Part shown: positions 22,517-33,790 of the stretch, in pieces
Numbering within the stretch: the stretch's first letter is position 1
Layout: every line of letters starts with the position of its first letter
DNA from: Micropterus salmoides
Taxonomy: Eukaryota; Chordata; Actinopteri; Centrarchiformes; Centrarchidae
Length of the DNA stretch: 64,000 nucleotides
Direction: 5' to 3'
Assembly (NCBI RefSeq): GCF_014851395.1
Contig: NW_024040152.1
Coordinates: 17,275,308-17,339,307 of the forward strand
Notes under the pieces: model-generated
Told to the model about the DNA's origin: nothing
What the model saw: the letters and a program-made list of their open reading frames with translations, nothing else
The model's database searches: none
Position numbers and translations under genes: made by a program

Positions 22517-23942
22517 GTAAGTTAACCTCAACATTTATCTCTCTAGACATGAAATGCTGATGAACAAACACTGTATGATTATCAAGTGCAACATAACCGT
22601 CTAACCCTCTTTTTTTGCTTTACAGAGGAGTTATTATGGAAAGCAAGAGGGGGATAAATGTTACAGTAATATGCCACTTTCATGGGTCACTTATACATTA
22701 CATTTGCCAGATGAAATTCCACTTTAAGTGGTCATTAGAAATCGAAACATGCACCATACCTTAATGAAACACTCAAAGTAGAGAAGCCATGTGCACCTGC
22801 AACTTTTGTTAAATTTGCTTTAAAATAGTTGGCACAAAAGGGACTATCTTAAAATAAATTTTATTTGTTACTCAATTTCAGAAAAAATAATATAAAAACT
22901 GTAGCTTTTAGTGACTGAAGTTCAGTCTCAACCAGTTTTATAATTAACACTCAACACATCTTAACAAATGAAGAGCTGTAATGCCTTCTCTTTCATTCCC
23001 TCTTATATAGCTACCACTTCCCTACTTTCTCTTGTTTAGTGAGAAATGTGAGCTCAAGCTAGGATTGGAGATGTGAGATATTCCAGTTTTGAACTGCCCG
23101 TGGGAAGAATGTACATGTGAAAATCTGTACATTCTTGATTGACTTGACTCTTTTCTCTTTCGTCTCCTCTCTTCCTCTATGTATCTCACTCGCAGACTCG
23201 ACTCGCAATGCTCAGGGCCGTTAATGGCTCTGGCAATGCTTAACAATGCACAGATTTGATTGGCTGAGCAGCATCACATGAGATGATTAGAGCACATGTG
23301 ATTGGTCTGAGAGTTTCCTGTGCCGCTGAACGAGGACAGTAAGTGCTAGAAAAGCTGCGCATTTTAAAATAGACGAGCTCCGTCACTAGGTAGTAATTCT
23401 CAATAATAGATTATCCGCCTATTAGTGACCTCTGCTCTAGGGCCTCTCAACTTTTTTGCGAGTTTTCTTGCCACCACAGTCTTCTACATGCTTGGAGCAG
23501 CAGGGTGAGGCGAGGGGTATTCTGTTGGTTGCAATTTGGAATTTCACCACTAGATGCCACACAATCCTACACACTGCTCCTTTAAAGCAAAACTTTTGGG
23601 AGATACCGTTACTCTTTTTCTTCCTGTGTGTTAACTAGGCCTATAGATCAGAAGATCATCACTCTAATAAATGTCCATTAAATATAAGTGAATAGGGTGA
23701 AACTGGGGAAAATAGCCCCAGTTTGTGCCTCTTTTGTATAAGCACACTTGAGTCACAGAGTTAACCATCGGTTTCTCTAAAACGGTAACTGGCCAGCGCT
23801 GTTTAAATACCCAGAAAGTTGTTTTTAAACACTTAACATTGTACTGACAGTATTTCCAAAATTCTCAAAGACGCTTTTCACCATCTGGATGAAATGATGT
23901 CCTGAATGTCTATGAAGATTCTCAGTCATCCAGGTCATAGTT
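22517..23942. other. Unit A alpha 3' flank and repeat-like sequence
   Basis: 22600-22860 matches 35295-36290 of unit B (shared GGAAAGCAAGAGGGGGAT) except that the TTAA element of unit B is absent at about 22762. 23000-23600 is GC-richer, with a CACCACTAGATGCCACACAA block typical of dispersed repeats. No gene is supported. Confidence 0.5.
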
Positions 23943-24770
23943 ATCCAAAGAAGGTTAAAGTTAAGGGCAACTGGACTTGGTTGAAGATACTGGAAGACAT
24001 TTTGTCCCTCATCCAAAGGACTTCTTCAGTTCTGATTGACTGACAGGGAAACTCAGCTTTCAACAAACACAACATCCCTGTGTTTTTTAAACCCAAGAAC
24101 ACACTAAGACAGATACTGGTACACCCCAAAGACCGCACACCCAAACACAAGAAAAGCAATCTAGTGTATGCGGTCCAATGCAGTGAGGAATGCACAGACC
24201 TGTATATTGGGGAGACTAAACAACCACTACACAAACGCATGGCTCAACACAGAAGGGCCAACTCCTCAGGTCAAGACTCTGCAGTCTACTTACATCTGAA
24301 GGACAGAGGACACTCGTTTGAGGACCACCAGGTGCACATTTTAGACAGAGAAGATGGATGGTTTGAAAGAGGTGTCAAGGAAGCCATCTACACCAGGGTT
24401 GAGAAGCCGTCATTGAACAGGGGAGGGGGTCTACGCCACCACTTATCCCCCACTTACAATGCTGTCCTTTCATCACTTCCCAGAAAACTCAACAAACGTA
24501 ACCTATTGGCCTCAGGTGAAGATACCAACGATGGTCGTTCAGTCTTGGCCTCAGGTAGTCCTAACGACTGTAACGACTGTCGTTACAGCAACCAGGAACA
24601 CTAACGAACCAGCAGTATCGATGACCCGGGCCAACGACCCCACTGAGGTTAAATAGCTGAGTTTCCCTGCCAGTCAGTCAGAACAGAAGAAGTCCTTTGG
24701 ATGAGGGACGAAACGTCTTCCAGTATCTTCAACCAAGTCCAGTTGCCCTTGACTTTAACCTTCGTTGGAT
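23943..24770 (+). mobile_element. Short Penelope-like element with long inverted ends
   Basis: About 114 bp at 23943-24056 recurs inverted at 24657-24770 (shared AACTGGACTTGGTTGAAGAT and CCTCATCCAAAGGACTTCTT). The interior carries a single open frame that is a GIY-YIG endonuclease of Penelope type. The reverse transcriptase part of a full element is missing. It sits in what should be the 5' half of the unit A beta gene. Confidence 0.7.
24080..24604 (+). CDS. GIY-YIG endonuclease domain of a Penelope-like retroelement
   Basis: 174 codons are open. Residues 3-17 (FKPKNTLRQILVHPK) are the linker that follows the RT in Penelope elements. LVYAVQC, then CTDLYIGETKQPLHKRMAQH, form the GIY-YIG core, with a cysteine cluster before DLYIG, the conserved arginine (KRM) and a histidine. 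RVEKPSLNRGGGLRHHLSP follows, matching the end of the family's endonuclease module. The domain normally nicks DNA for insertion. Without an RT it can act only in trans, if at all. The ATG may be incidental, since the frame is a C-terminal fragment of a larger protein. Confidence 0.75.
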   Translation: MFFKPKNTLRQILVHPKDRTPKHKKSNLVYAVQCSEECTDLYIGETKQPLHKRMAQHRRANSSGQDSAVYLHLKDRGHSFEDHQVHILDREDGWFERGVKEAIYTRVEKPSLNRGGGLRHHLSPTYNAVLSSLPRKLNKRNLLASGEDTNDGRSVLASGSPNDCNDCRYSNQEH

Positions 24771-24998
24771 GTCCTTAATGATCATATAGTCTTTAGCCCA
24801 TTTCCAAAGTTGTGCCTCTGTCTCAAAACAAAGATGGCAGTCCAGCAGTTGACAGACAATAGTATCCTTAGAAAGACTTGTATTTCCTTAAATGTTGAAC
24901 ATTTTGTATAAAGGCAACATTTACAATGTCATCATAAATGCACGGAGTAAAGATGTGATATTTTATGACAAAATGTGTCTTGGATTATTTTCCTCTAG

Positions 24999-25237
24999 TT
25001 GAGCCCTCCGTCAGGCTGAGGTCAGTTGAGACAGCGGGCAGCAAATATCCAGGGATGCTCGTCTGCAGTGTGTACAGCTTTTATCCCAAACAAATTGGGG
25101 TGACTTGGCTGAACTGCCCAACAGGAATTGGCTCTACCAGATACACTCCTATCTGGAGTTTACACCCAGACCAGGAGAGAAAATCACCTGTATGGTGGAG
25201 CATGCCAGCCTCATGGAGCCAAAGCTTTGTGACTGGG
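24999..25237 (+). pseudogene. MHC class II beta-2 (Ig) exon relic of unit A
   Basis: Behind an intact acceptor the exon reads VEPSVRLRSVETAGSKYPGM and LVCSVYSFYPKQIGVTWL. Then 43 bases present in the unit C exon (between GGCTGA and ACTGCCCA) are missing, and the frame shifts. The remaining sequence, down to the CATGCCAGCC region and the donor at 25238, is well preserved: 239 bases instead of 282. The deletion ends carry a short TGA direct repeat. No beta-1 exon exists upstream, so the gene is dead. Confidence 0.85.
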
Positions 25238-25298
25238 GTAAGAGAGTGTACATGTGGATAGCTGAAGTAAATAACTATTTCAAGCAATGATATATTAC

Positions 25299-25680
25299 CA
25301 GTGGTGGAATGGAACTAAGTACGTTTATTTAAGGAAATTTTGAGGTACTTTTTACTCCCCTACATATATTTCACAGCTGTAACTGTCAAAAAAATCTACT
25401 TAATATTGTTAGTTGTTATATAATAAACTATCAAACATTAATCATCATTATTATTATATTATTATTATTATTATTATTATTCATTAATAATTATCTGATA
25501 ATATAATATTAATAATAACACTCATGGGGGTACTTTTACTTTTGATACTTTATGTATATTTTGCTGATGATATTCATGTATTTTTCAATTATGAATTCAG
25601 GACTTTTACTTGCAATGAAGTATATTTACACTGTGGTATTGCCACTTTTCTTTAAGTAAAGAATCATTTTTCACCATTGA
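25299..25680. mobile_element. hAT-type MITE (CAGTGGTGGAA ends), unit A copy
   Basis: Starts CAGTGGTGGAATGGAACTAA and ends near TTTTTCACCATTG, the inverted form. The interior has the GTACTTTTTACTCC-type motifs of the abundant teleost hAT MITE. A copy sits at the same place in unit B (38725-39160), so the insertion predates that duplication. A TTA tract is at 25447-25481. Confidence 0.6.
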
Positions 25681-26639
25681 GTGTTATTTGTCACAATATA
25701 GTCAAGTGTGACATCACAGCAGATAGAGTTTATCAGTGATTTATTGAGACAAAAGAAAGGAAAACAAGCTTATGGGATGAGGAAGCTTCAAAAACAGGAA
25801 AGCAGTCCAAAGCTCAAAGCAAACAAATCCAAAAAAGGCACAGACATTAATCAAAAGGCCAGAATCCAAATTAATCCAACAACGCAGGCACAGGAAATCG
25901 AAAATAAATCCTGAACAGTATTCGGGCATTGAGCTTGTCAAAGAACAAAGACAAACAGACAAAAGACAGGGAAAAACACAGGAACACTTTAGGGGAGGGC
26001 AAACAATCAACCAAGGAACACAAAGCTACACAGAACACACCGGGAAAGATACTTAAAAAAACAAACAGGAAACCATAACAATTTAGTATTTTAGGCATGA
26101 TGGCGCACATGACAAACTAAAACCCATGCCATTTTTGTTATACATTTAAAACTTGCATATATGAGTCATATAAGGCCAAATAAAATGTAACTGTGTACAT
26201 ATTCAAATGCCACTGAATGATAGAACAATAAGACAAGATAGACTATATTGATCCCACATTGTGGAAATTCACTTGTTACAGAAGCTCAAGATACAACACA
26301 ATAGATAAGAAAGTACACATTGTAGTGGTACAACAGTGTGGATTTGTGCATTTTATATTAAATAAATTTGGAGCTACTCCAAATTCCTTTGGAAGCAGGG
26401 GAGTTAAAGATCAATCTTCAACAGACTGCTGAAGAGACCCCAGCAGAATGGGGGTGGAAAGGTTGCTTTCTCTAAGTGCTATTCCTGAGCAGCCTGATCA
26501 TAAAACTGGCACCTCTACAAAGCTGATAACGCAGTGCCTGACTGTTAAACTGACAAAAGGGACATTAACCAGCGATTAGCATTTCCCTGAACAGCCTATC
26601 AGAATCTCCTTGGATGGGGCAGGGAATCCTAAACTGCTT
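25681..26639. other. Intergenic/intronic repeats
   Basis: 26225-26330 contains ATAGACTATATTGATCCCAC, the start of a dispersed teleost retroelement tail. 25700-26110 carries open frames on both strands made of simple, low-complexity sequence and no domain. No gene is supported. Confidence 0.4.
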
Positions 26640-27070
26640 CTCTCTTCTTTCGTTTTGTTAAAGTTATCAGTCCATTAAGTTACACTGGTCTAATTCAGGA
26701 ACGACCAAGTTCCCCTTTTAAGCTTTTTCGTTGAGCTAAGCCCACGAAGGTCGGACAACGCCACGAGTCAAATGCTTCCCACAATCGAACCTCCATTTCT
26801 CATTGTTCAGCCATTGTTTTTTTTCCTGTATTTAACCACCCTTTTATATCACTTTAGTTAGTTAATAAATTCACTGTAATCAAGGAACTGTGTGTGTTGA
26901 CTATCTCCACGTCCCTGCCAAGAGAATTGACCCTTTAGATATGAGACTGACTGATTGATTTAAGATAATTTAGCGATTATTAACTGATCACTAGTAATAA
27001 TTGTATAATTATTAAAAGCTACCTAGAGGTCCGGAGACTCTAGGATAATAACAACTCCGGTGGTGCCCCG
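26640..27070 (+). repeat. LTR-like fragment, relative of 4.2-5.5 kb
   Basis: TTAGTTAGTTAATAAATTCA, then GTGTGTGTTGACT, then CGTCCCTGCCAAGAGAATTG and GAGACTGACTGATTGATTTA follow in the same order as at 5217-5330. Boundaries are unclear and no coding sequence is attached. Confidence 0.4.
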
Positions 27071-27399
27071 AAACGAGAGATTTTTTTATATTTTCTGAAT
27101 ATTAAAATTCATAATTGGGTATTAATTTTTATAAATTTATTAAAATTCATAGCTAAGTTTTAGCCATGCTACAACATTAAATAAAAATAGATTAGAAAAA
27201 TACAACATATAATACTTATGTGCACACTACATGTACACCTTTTATATACAGATGAGATTGATATGGGGCCTTGCACAGGTCGCAGCAGGAAGTAGTGGCA
27301 CAGTGTAGAAATAAAAATAATTGCACAGCACAAAATGTATACAGCGGTACTCTGTAGTTTAGAGATATGATGCAGCATTTGTAATAATTTTCATTTCAG

Positions 27400-27731
27400 A
27401 GCCCATGCCTGAGTCTGTGATGGATAAGATTGTTGTTAGGACGGCAGGGCTGTTGTTGGGTCTGGTCTTTGTAGTTGTTGGGCTGATTTACCACAAGATG
27501 AAATCTACTGGTGAGAGATGAATTCTAATTCATTATAACGTTAAAAGTGTAGCTCTAATGATATCAGCTTGTACTTCAGTGTCATGTTTGGTTTGGTTTG
27601 TTTTTTCTGAGATAAGCATTTACATTTAACATCATCTTTCTCTTTGTCTGACACATTTGTGGCACAATTTCATTAATCCACTTCTATAATCTATCTTCCT
27701 ACAGGGTTTATTTCCAGAGCACACACTTTAA
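27400..27731 (+). pseudogene. MHC class II beta 3' relic of unit A (cytoplasmic exon lost)
   Basis: 27400-27510 encodes an intact connecting/membrane exon (EPMPESVMDKIVVRTAGLLL, then GLVFVVVGLIYHKMKSTG). The next exon, VRVLVP... in the other copies, is deleted at about 27610: the intron jumps from a TTTTTTCTGA tract to the GATAAGCATTTACATTTAAC segment. The terminal exon 27705-27731 (GLFPEHTL) remains, but splicing the membrane exon straight to it would change frame. It belongs with the damaged beta-2 exon at 24999. Confidence 0.8.
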
Positions 27732-28436
27732 GTTGGAGAAGCATGTTGGGAGTCATTGAGAATACTGTCCTGACCAAATCCAGTGGATCTGTCATAATTT
27801 CTACCCTTAGATGACTGATGGTTTTTATGTTTTCTGCGACATAAATGTATGTTCGTCATATGGCTACAATAGATGAGTCTAACAACTCAAAGCAGTGTTG
27901 AACAAGACAAACCCAGATCTCAGTAACACCTCAGAGCACTGTGGTTTTCGTACATCTCTACAGTGTTGTGGCCAACATTAATATTTGCTCTTTTCTAACA
28001 GGTTATTTTAGCTCATATTAACAAACCCACCTTCCACATTTCCTCCTCAAACTCTATGGAGCCTTTTAGCTTCTTTAAGCTTGTTTTTGTTTTCCAGCCT
28101 ACAAACTCTGCTCTAATCAACCTAGTTTCCAGCAGCAGCAGGCAGCTGTTTTTAGTGAGAAATATCTAACTAGCTCTTCAACAAGAGTCAGCAGCCAAGC
28201 TACCAGTTCTGTCAGCTTGTACGTAGACACAGCAGCTTTGAGCTAAACATCTGCTGAAGTTTTGGAGGTAATACTTACCATGTTCACCATCTTAGTTTAG
28301 CATTTTTGCAGAAGTACAGCTGAGGCTGATGGCAATACCATTAGTTTCACAGGAATTTCGTCATAATAAAAAGAATTTGAAAAAATAAAAATTGTGGCCT
28401 CATTGTGGTGCTAGAGGAAAAGTCAGGTAGCCATCC
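27732..28436. other. Class II 3' flank
   Basis: 27735-28330 parallels the 3' flanks of the other units (40457-40740 in unit B: shared CACAGCAGCTTTGAGCTAAA). No gene. Confidence 0.5.
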
Positions 28437-29340
28437 AGTCATGAATGAATGAATGAAATTCTTTACTGACCGTAAATATATGCCCCAACTACAAATACCA
28501 TCAAAAGGATAAAAACACAATAAAGCCAGACGGCTTATTTCCATTGTGGTCCTTTTGGGGAGGGCAAAGGGGTAGGAGCGTCATGAAAAGGCAACTAGTT
28601 AGCTATTAGTAGCTTACATTGTTTTTCTTTAAAAATAAACAGTACATTATACAATAATATTAATCCTTACACATTCCTATATATGATTCAACTATTTCTG
28701 TCACAACATTACTATACAATATATAACAATGTTCTCTAAATTTTACTTAAATTGAATAGGCCTGTGCAATGCAAAATAAAAACTGAACTATAAAGCAACA
28801 GCATATTGACAACATTTCATGCTATTTATTATAATTATTACCATGATGTAAATTGGCCACTCAGCCATTTTTTAAGAGAGGGCTTAAACCTAACTAAAGA
28901 GTTGATCATCATAGTGCTCCTCAGTAGCCCATTCAACATAATAGCAGCTGAATACAGGAAAAGTATCCTTTCATCATACAACTCTTACACATGAAGGGAA
29001 CCAAATCAGTTGTACTTCCTCTTGTGGTATAATTGTTATTCTCTAATTTTGGTAAAGTCGTTGTACAGGTACTTTGGAGCTTCATTGTGAACAATCCTGT
29101 AAGTTAGACACATTTTGATTTGTGAAACTCGCTCCTAATTTAAGGCTGATGAAATGAGCGTTAAGAAGATGTGTCCTAGATGGAAGTTTTAGGACAAGTC
29201 GCACCAATTTATTTTGAGATGTCTGCAGGTTCAATTTAAGAATCATAGGTGCACTTATATACCAGGTGAGGCATGCATAATCAAAATGACACTGGATGAG
29301 AGCCCTTGCCAATGTCTCTAGCGCTGTTCTATACAAAACT
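28437..29340 (-). mobile_element. 5'-truncated LINE with TTCA-repeat tail
   Basis: The minus-strand frame 29336-29082 encodes the C-terminal RT region of a fish LINE (ALIQCHFDYACLTWYISAPM, then LQTSQNKLVRLVLKLPSRTH). A 3' untranslated part of about 600 bp ends in a short tandem of TTCA (minus strand; GAATGAATGAATGAAT at 28443-28458 on the plus strand). Loss of the 5' part and an intact tail are normal for LINE insertion. Confidence 0.65.
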
Positions 29341-30130
29341 TTGGTTAAGATTTATCATTAAGATTTATCATCTGAGAATCATGAAATAAATGTGCCAATA
29401 CAGCAAACCGGTGTTGAGACATTTCACTGGATAAATGGAAACATTGACCTGACTGACATTACCATCCTTGGAGCATGGTTAAAACCTGCTGACCTGCTCA
29501 GCACCAGACCACAGAAGTGATAAAAGAGAGTGAATATTGAACATTCATCAGGTTGGCAGAAACATGGCTCCAAATGAATGCTATGTTTTCTGTGTCTGCT
29601 GGGTGTCAAATATATCAATGCAGTATTAGTAATAGTGTTTTTTCTGCACAAGGTAAGTCTTTTTAATGTAACCTTACCTGGCAAAATACTTGTAAACATA
29701 ACGTCTCGGGTTACGTATGTAACCCTTGTTCCCCGAGAAGGGGAACGAGACACTGCATCGGTGACGACAATATGGGAACGCCTCTGGGCGTGGGAGGGCT
29801 GAAACATGAATGAAACTACTCCAATCCTATTGGTGTTGCTAGAACGGTAGCGTGTGACGGCATAACTGGAGGCGTATATAAGCACGCCAGCACACAGGAC
29901 ACATTAGCCCTTTTCTATGAAGCAAGGCACTCCAGGCGGGGTGAGGTGTGGCGGACCGACACAGTGTCTCGTTCCCCTTCTCAGGGAACAAGGGTTAGAT
30001 TCGTAACCCGAGACGTTCCCCTTCGAGGGAACTCGAACTCCGTCGGTGACGACACTATGGGAACGAGAATACCCACTTAGGCCGCGCCGAAACCCCGCCT
30101 GCCCCCAGCGTGCAGCACCTGACGGCACGA

Positions 30131-30646
30131 CTAGGAGGAGAGCGCACGGGTGCCGGATGCAGAAGGAAGGTCCAGACTGTAGAACCGGATGAAGGTGTGA
30201 GGGGTGGCCCAGCCAGCCGCATCACACAAATCCTGGAGCGACACCCCTGCGAGGAGGGCCCTAGAAGCCGCCATGCCTCGAGTAGAGTGCGCCCTTACAG
30301 CCATAGGTGAAGGTAACCCGTGCACCTGATAGGCCAGGGAAATAGTCTGAACAATCCAGTTGCTGATCGTGTGTTTGGAAGCGGGGAGCCCAGCCTTGGG
30401 GGACCCGAAACACACCAGCAACTGGTCTGCTTTCCTCCACCGGGAAGACCTCAGAGTGTAAATACTCAGTGCCGATGAAGAGCAGAGCAGATGAAGTCGA
30501 GGACGACATCTTGATACCGAACCGCTAATTCTCGAGACTGGGCGGGGCCTTGCGTGGGTCCCCGGTGGCAGATCCTGCCGACAGCCAATGGTATGTGAGC
30601 CAAAGCGCCTGCCGACTATGGCCCCTCGGGGCAGGCAGCATGGCAC
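30131..30646 (-). pseudogene. DIRS tyrosine recombinase, C-terminal part
   Basis: The catalytic half of a tyrosine recombinase is recognisable: RKADQLLVCFGSPKAGLPAS, then RAHSTRGMAASRALLAGVSL (the H-x-x-R motif) and WATPHTFIRFYSLDL (catalytic tyrosine). The enzyme would integrate the circular DIRS intermediate. The N-terminal half and first catalytic arginine region are not clearly present, since the internal deletion joins near 30540 to gag sequence. The frame is open, but a functional protein is unlikely. Confidence 0.75.
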
Positions 30647-31882
30647 GTGCTTGCTGGAGGCTAGCGTGTCCCGAGCACTGCACCCGTTGCCTGAGCTGCC
30701 GCGATGGAGGGGACCTCGGTCGCCCTCTCTCGGGGGGGGGGGTTAACCGCCTTGCCAAACAGGCCAGAAGTCTCGATCGGTGCGTCAAGGAGAAAGGGCT
30801 TCTCTTTCTCCTGGATGCTCTTAGTGATAAGTCTGTAGCTCGGCGGAGCTCAGCAATATCCTCCTCAGAGGGGCCTGCTCCCAAGTCTATGTGCTTCAGC
30901 AGATGGGCCTGGTATGCCTGCAAAACCGCCATTGTGTGTAGGCTTGCACCAGCCCAGCACGCCGCCATGTAAGCTTTGCCCACCAAAGCAGATGTCATAC
31001 GACATGGCTTGGTAGGTAGCGCCGGCTCTTTGAGGGATGATGCATGACCGGGCAAAAGATAGCTAGCTAAAGCATCCTCAACCCGGGGCATCATCCCATA
31101 GCCAAACCCCTTGACTCCCGCTACGTCACTATAGACCCGGAGCGGGGGAGTAGTCAGACGAGCTGAGAAGGGCTTATCCCAGGACTTGCACAACTCATCA
31201 TGCAAGTCTGGAAAAAACGGCAGAGAACGGCGCTGCAGAAAGCGCTCATCCAGTTTGCTCGTAGCATGTGTCTCTGGTACATCCTGCGGCCAATCGAGCT
31301 GGAGCTTGCTCACTGCCCGCGTCACCACCTCTAGGAGTTCGTCATAGCTGGGCGCCGACTGATGACGCTACGCTTTTCTCTCCCGGAAGTCTTCCTTCTC
31401 CATGATGCTAAGCACGTCCAGCTCCTCAGAGCCGGATAGCTGCAGTCTCTCCTGGCTCATACCTCGAGCAGGAGAATCCACGAAGCAGGCTCCCAAACGA
31501 GACCGAGGGGAGTCAGAGTCAGCAGACGAGACATGGGAAGCCTCAGCAATCCCGATGCCGTCAGAGATGTCGCGCTTGGAGCCCCATGACCGAAGCCGCT
31601 GCGCCGCCTCAGCGACCGCCGGGCCCGATCCATGGGGAGAGCGCATCCTGCGAGGGACCTCAGCACCCTCAGGGGCAGGGCCTCGCAATGGCCGCAAGCA
31701 GCCCCCTCGACAGCTGCCTGGGCATGCGGCATCTCCAAACAGGAAACACACAGGGCATGAGTGTCACCCGCAATGATGTAACGTGGGCACGGGAAAACAC
31801 ATCGCCTGAATTGCTCACCAGCCATCTCTCTGTCTGCCATCCTTCCAGGTAAGAGTTGGATACTTGTAGTCTTTCTAAACAT
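30525..31882 (-). pseudogene. DIRS gag-like protein, frameshifted
   Basis: The minus-strand frame from 31882 has an ATG context and CVFPCPRYIIAGDTHALCVS with a following CGHCEALPLRVLR, a cysteine/histidine cluster at the N-terminus. It then shifts to the frame 31751-31368 (LRSWGSKRDISDGIG, SGSEELDVLSIMEKED) and to 31328-30525 (KLDERFLQRRSLPFFPDLHD, GYGMMPRVEDALASYLLPGH, MAACWAGASLHTMAVLQAYQ). This order matches fish DIRS ORF1 proteins. At least two frameshifts make it inactive. The large plus-strand frames at 30550-31852 are shadows. Confidence 0.65.
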
Positions 31883-32088
31883 GCCAGAGTGCCTGCTGAA
31901 TAGAAAAGAGCTAATGTGTCCTGTGTGCCGGCGTGCTTATATACGCCTCCAGTTACGCCGTCACACGCTACCGTTCTAGCAACACCAATACGATTGGAGT
32001 AGTTTCATTCATGTTTCAGCCCTGCCACGCCCAGAGGCGTTCCCATAGTGTCATCACCGACGCAGTTCGAGTTCCCTCGAAGGGGAAC

Positions 32089-33000
32089 TCATCTGGTCAT
32101 TAACGGGAGCTCCTAAAATTTTATTATGAGATCTTAAAAATATATACAATTTATATAGCTCTATAAGACTGAAACAAACTGACACAACACAGGCTATCAT
32201 ACAACAATATTACACCACTTATATTCATCCAGAGAACAGGGTTGGGACACATGAATCATCTCTCTGTCACTCTCTGTCAAGGGACCCCAGATATCTCTGA
32301 AAACAGAGCCAGCCAGATAATCTCTTCATTCTTTGAAGATGACTTTCTCTTTCAACTTCTAGTGCCTCAGCATTATCCTGCTTCCTGTTATGGGGCTTGT
32401 TTCACCCAAGAACACATGGGTGAATTGGTAAAATACCCAATATGCATAATGCTGGACCCTCAACTCTCGTTTCCAGTATGCTAATACATTTGACAATAGA
32501 TGACCAGAAGTCTGTACCATTTCTATTCAAATTCTTTATCAAGAGGAACTGCTGTGGTCGAGCAAATGGTGACTTACATTAGCATTTTAAAATATATTTT
32601 ACAAGGAACTGACCACTTGTGTTTGCTTAATATTGACAACAAAGTCACTGTAAAACATTGTAAGCTGGTAAAACCTGAAGAGTTCCCGTGCTGCTTTTAA
32701 AATGTGAATCATTTGTTCCTAGTCTTGTGAGTTAAGCTCACTGAACTAAGAACTTATTTCTCACACCCAGAACACTTTGATGGTAAATTGGACCATGCTC
32801 CTAAGGTGAGCACCAACATTCTTATAGCAAAAGATGCTGAGGAACGTACCTTGTACAAGCTTCAATACATTAAACAAATTTTGAATCTTCTTCCTTATTT
32901 AAGGTGTGAAGAAGTACAATTATCAAAGATTAAAGATCAAAGATCGTTGAAAGATTAAGTAAAATATATATATACATTTTACATATACATTAGGCTACTT
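32089..33000. other. Intergenic, nothing recognised
   Basis: Two short plus-strand frames (32242-32484, 32500-32700) have no recognisable domain or splice context. The sequence has ordinary AT content. Confidence 0.45.
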
Positions 33001-33124
33001 GTTTCAACTACATGTTTGCGTACGCAAGATGGCTGCCACGCGTATCCTGCGTTCCTTTGGAGCATAGGTTGTGCACGTCTCCAGAATTTAAGGCAACGCG
33101 TCCGCAAGATGCAATGCAGCACAT

Positions 33125-33790
33125 GAACGTTTACTTTGATTCTGCCAACTAGCTGGCTGGCTAGCGACTGACCCCCAAAGTCAATTACCTTTACCCTAAC
33201 CATCACAGGGTGAGTGCCTAAACCTAAGTAATTGATTATATGCATGTTGACAGGTTAACCCTACAGCTACGCACATTGGCCTCACGACCAACGTGCTAGC
33301 AGGCAGGGTTAGCCTCCTTCGTGTTGCTGTGCATTACCACCACCAATCCACTAGATGGCACTGTCACAAAAGAACTACGGTTCCAGGATCGCAGGGGTCC
33401 TGAAACTGCAGCCTCTGGTACTGCAGCTATATATATGAAGATTATGTAGCTGCACTACCAGAGGCTGCAGTTTCAGGACCGCAGCAATCCTGGGACCGCA
33501 GTTCTAGGACCATAGTTCTTTTGCGAAAGTGCCATCTAGTGGAGTGCGCAGCTGTAGGGTTAACCGGTCGACATGCATATAATCTATAACTTAAGTTTAG
33601 GCACACACTCGGTGATGGTTGTGGTTAGGATAACTGGCTTCGGGGGGGCTGTCAAGAGTGACATAGCTAGCTAGCTAGCTGGCACTATCAAAGTAAACAA
33701 GGGTCCTAGAAATACAGTTCTGGTCCTAGGATTGCGGTCCTGAAACTGCAGCCTCCGGTACTGCAGCTACATACTACTCACCTGACAGGC
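33125..33790. repeat. Large fold-back (inverted) repeat
   Basis: The left arm, about 33125-33432, is repeated in inverse at about 33436-33705. Shared blocks include CCACTAGATGGCAC/GTGCCATCTAGTGG, CTGCAGCCTCTGGTACTGCAG and its complement, and GCATGTTGACAGGTTAACCC against GGGTTAACCGGTCGACATGC. The right arm lacks about 75 bases around 33280-33350. A third partial unit (GGTCCTGAAACTGCAGCCTC) lies at 33735-33770. GCTA repeats occur near 33665. It could extrude as a cruciform and resembles a fold-back transposon. Confidence 0.7.

Larger units (their letters stand above)
29700..32088 (-). mobile_element. DIRS-type tyrosine-recombinase retrotransposon, internally deleted
   Basis: Inverted terminal regions (29740-29935 and 31891-32088) share TGAAACATGAATGAAACTAC and CGTATATAAGCACGCC in opposite orientation. 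An internal complementary region at about 29955-30080 is complementary to both outer ends, the diagnostic DIRS arrangement. Coding order on the minus strand is a gag-like protein and then a tyrosine recombinase. Reverse transcriptase/RNase H and methyltransferase regions, expected between them, are missing, so 2.4 kb remains. No target duplication is seen, as expected for recombinase-mediated insertion. Confidence 0.8.

Noticed and set aside
30550..31852. Long plus-strand open frames of 88-140 codons
   Set aside because: They lie opposite the DIRS gag-like protein in GC-rich sequence and have no domain; antisense shadows.
32242..32700. Two short plus-strand frames
   Set aside because: No domain, splice link or repeat relation could be supported.
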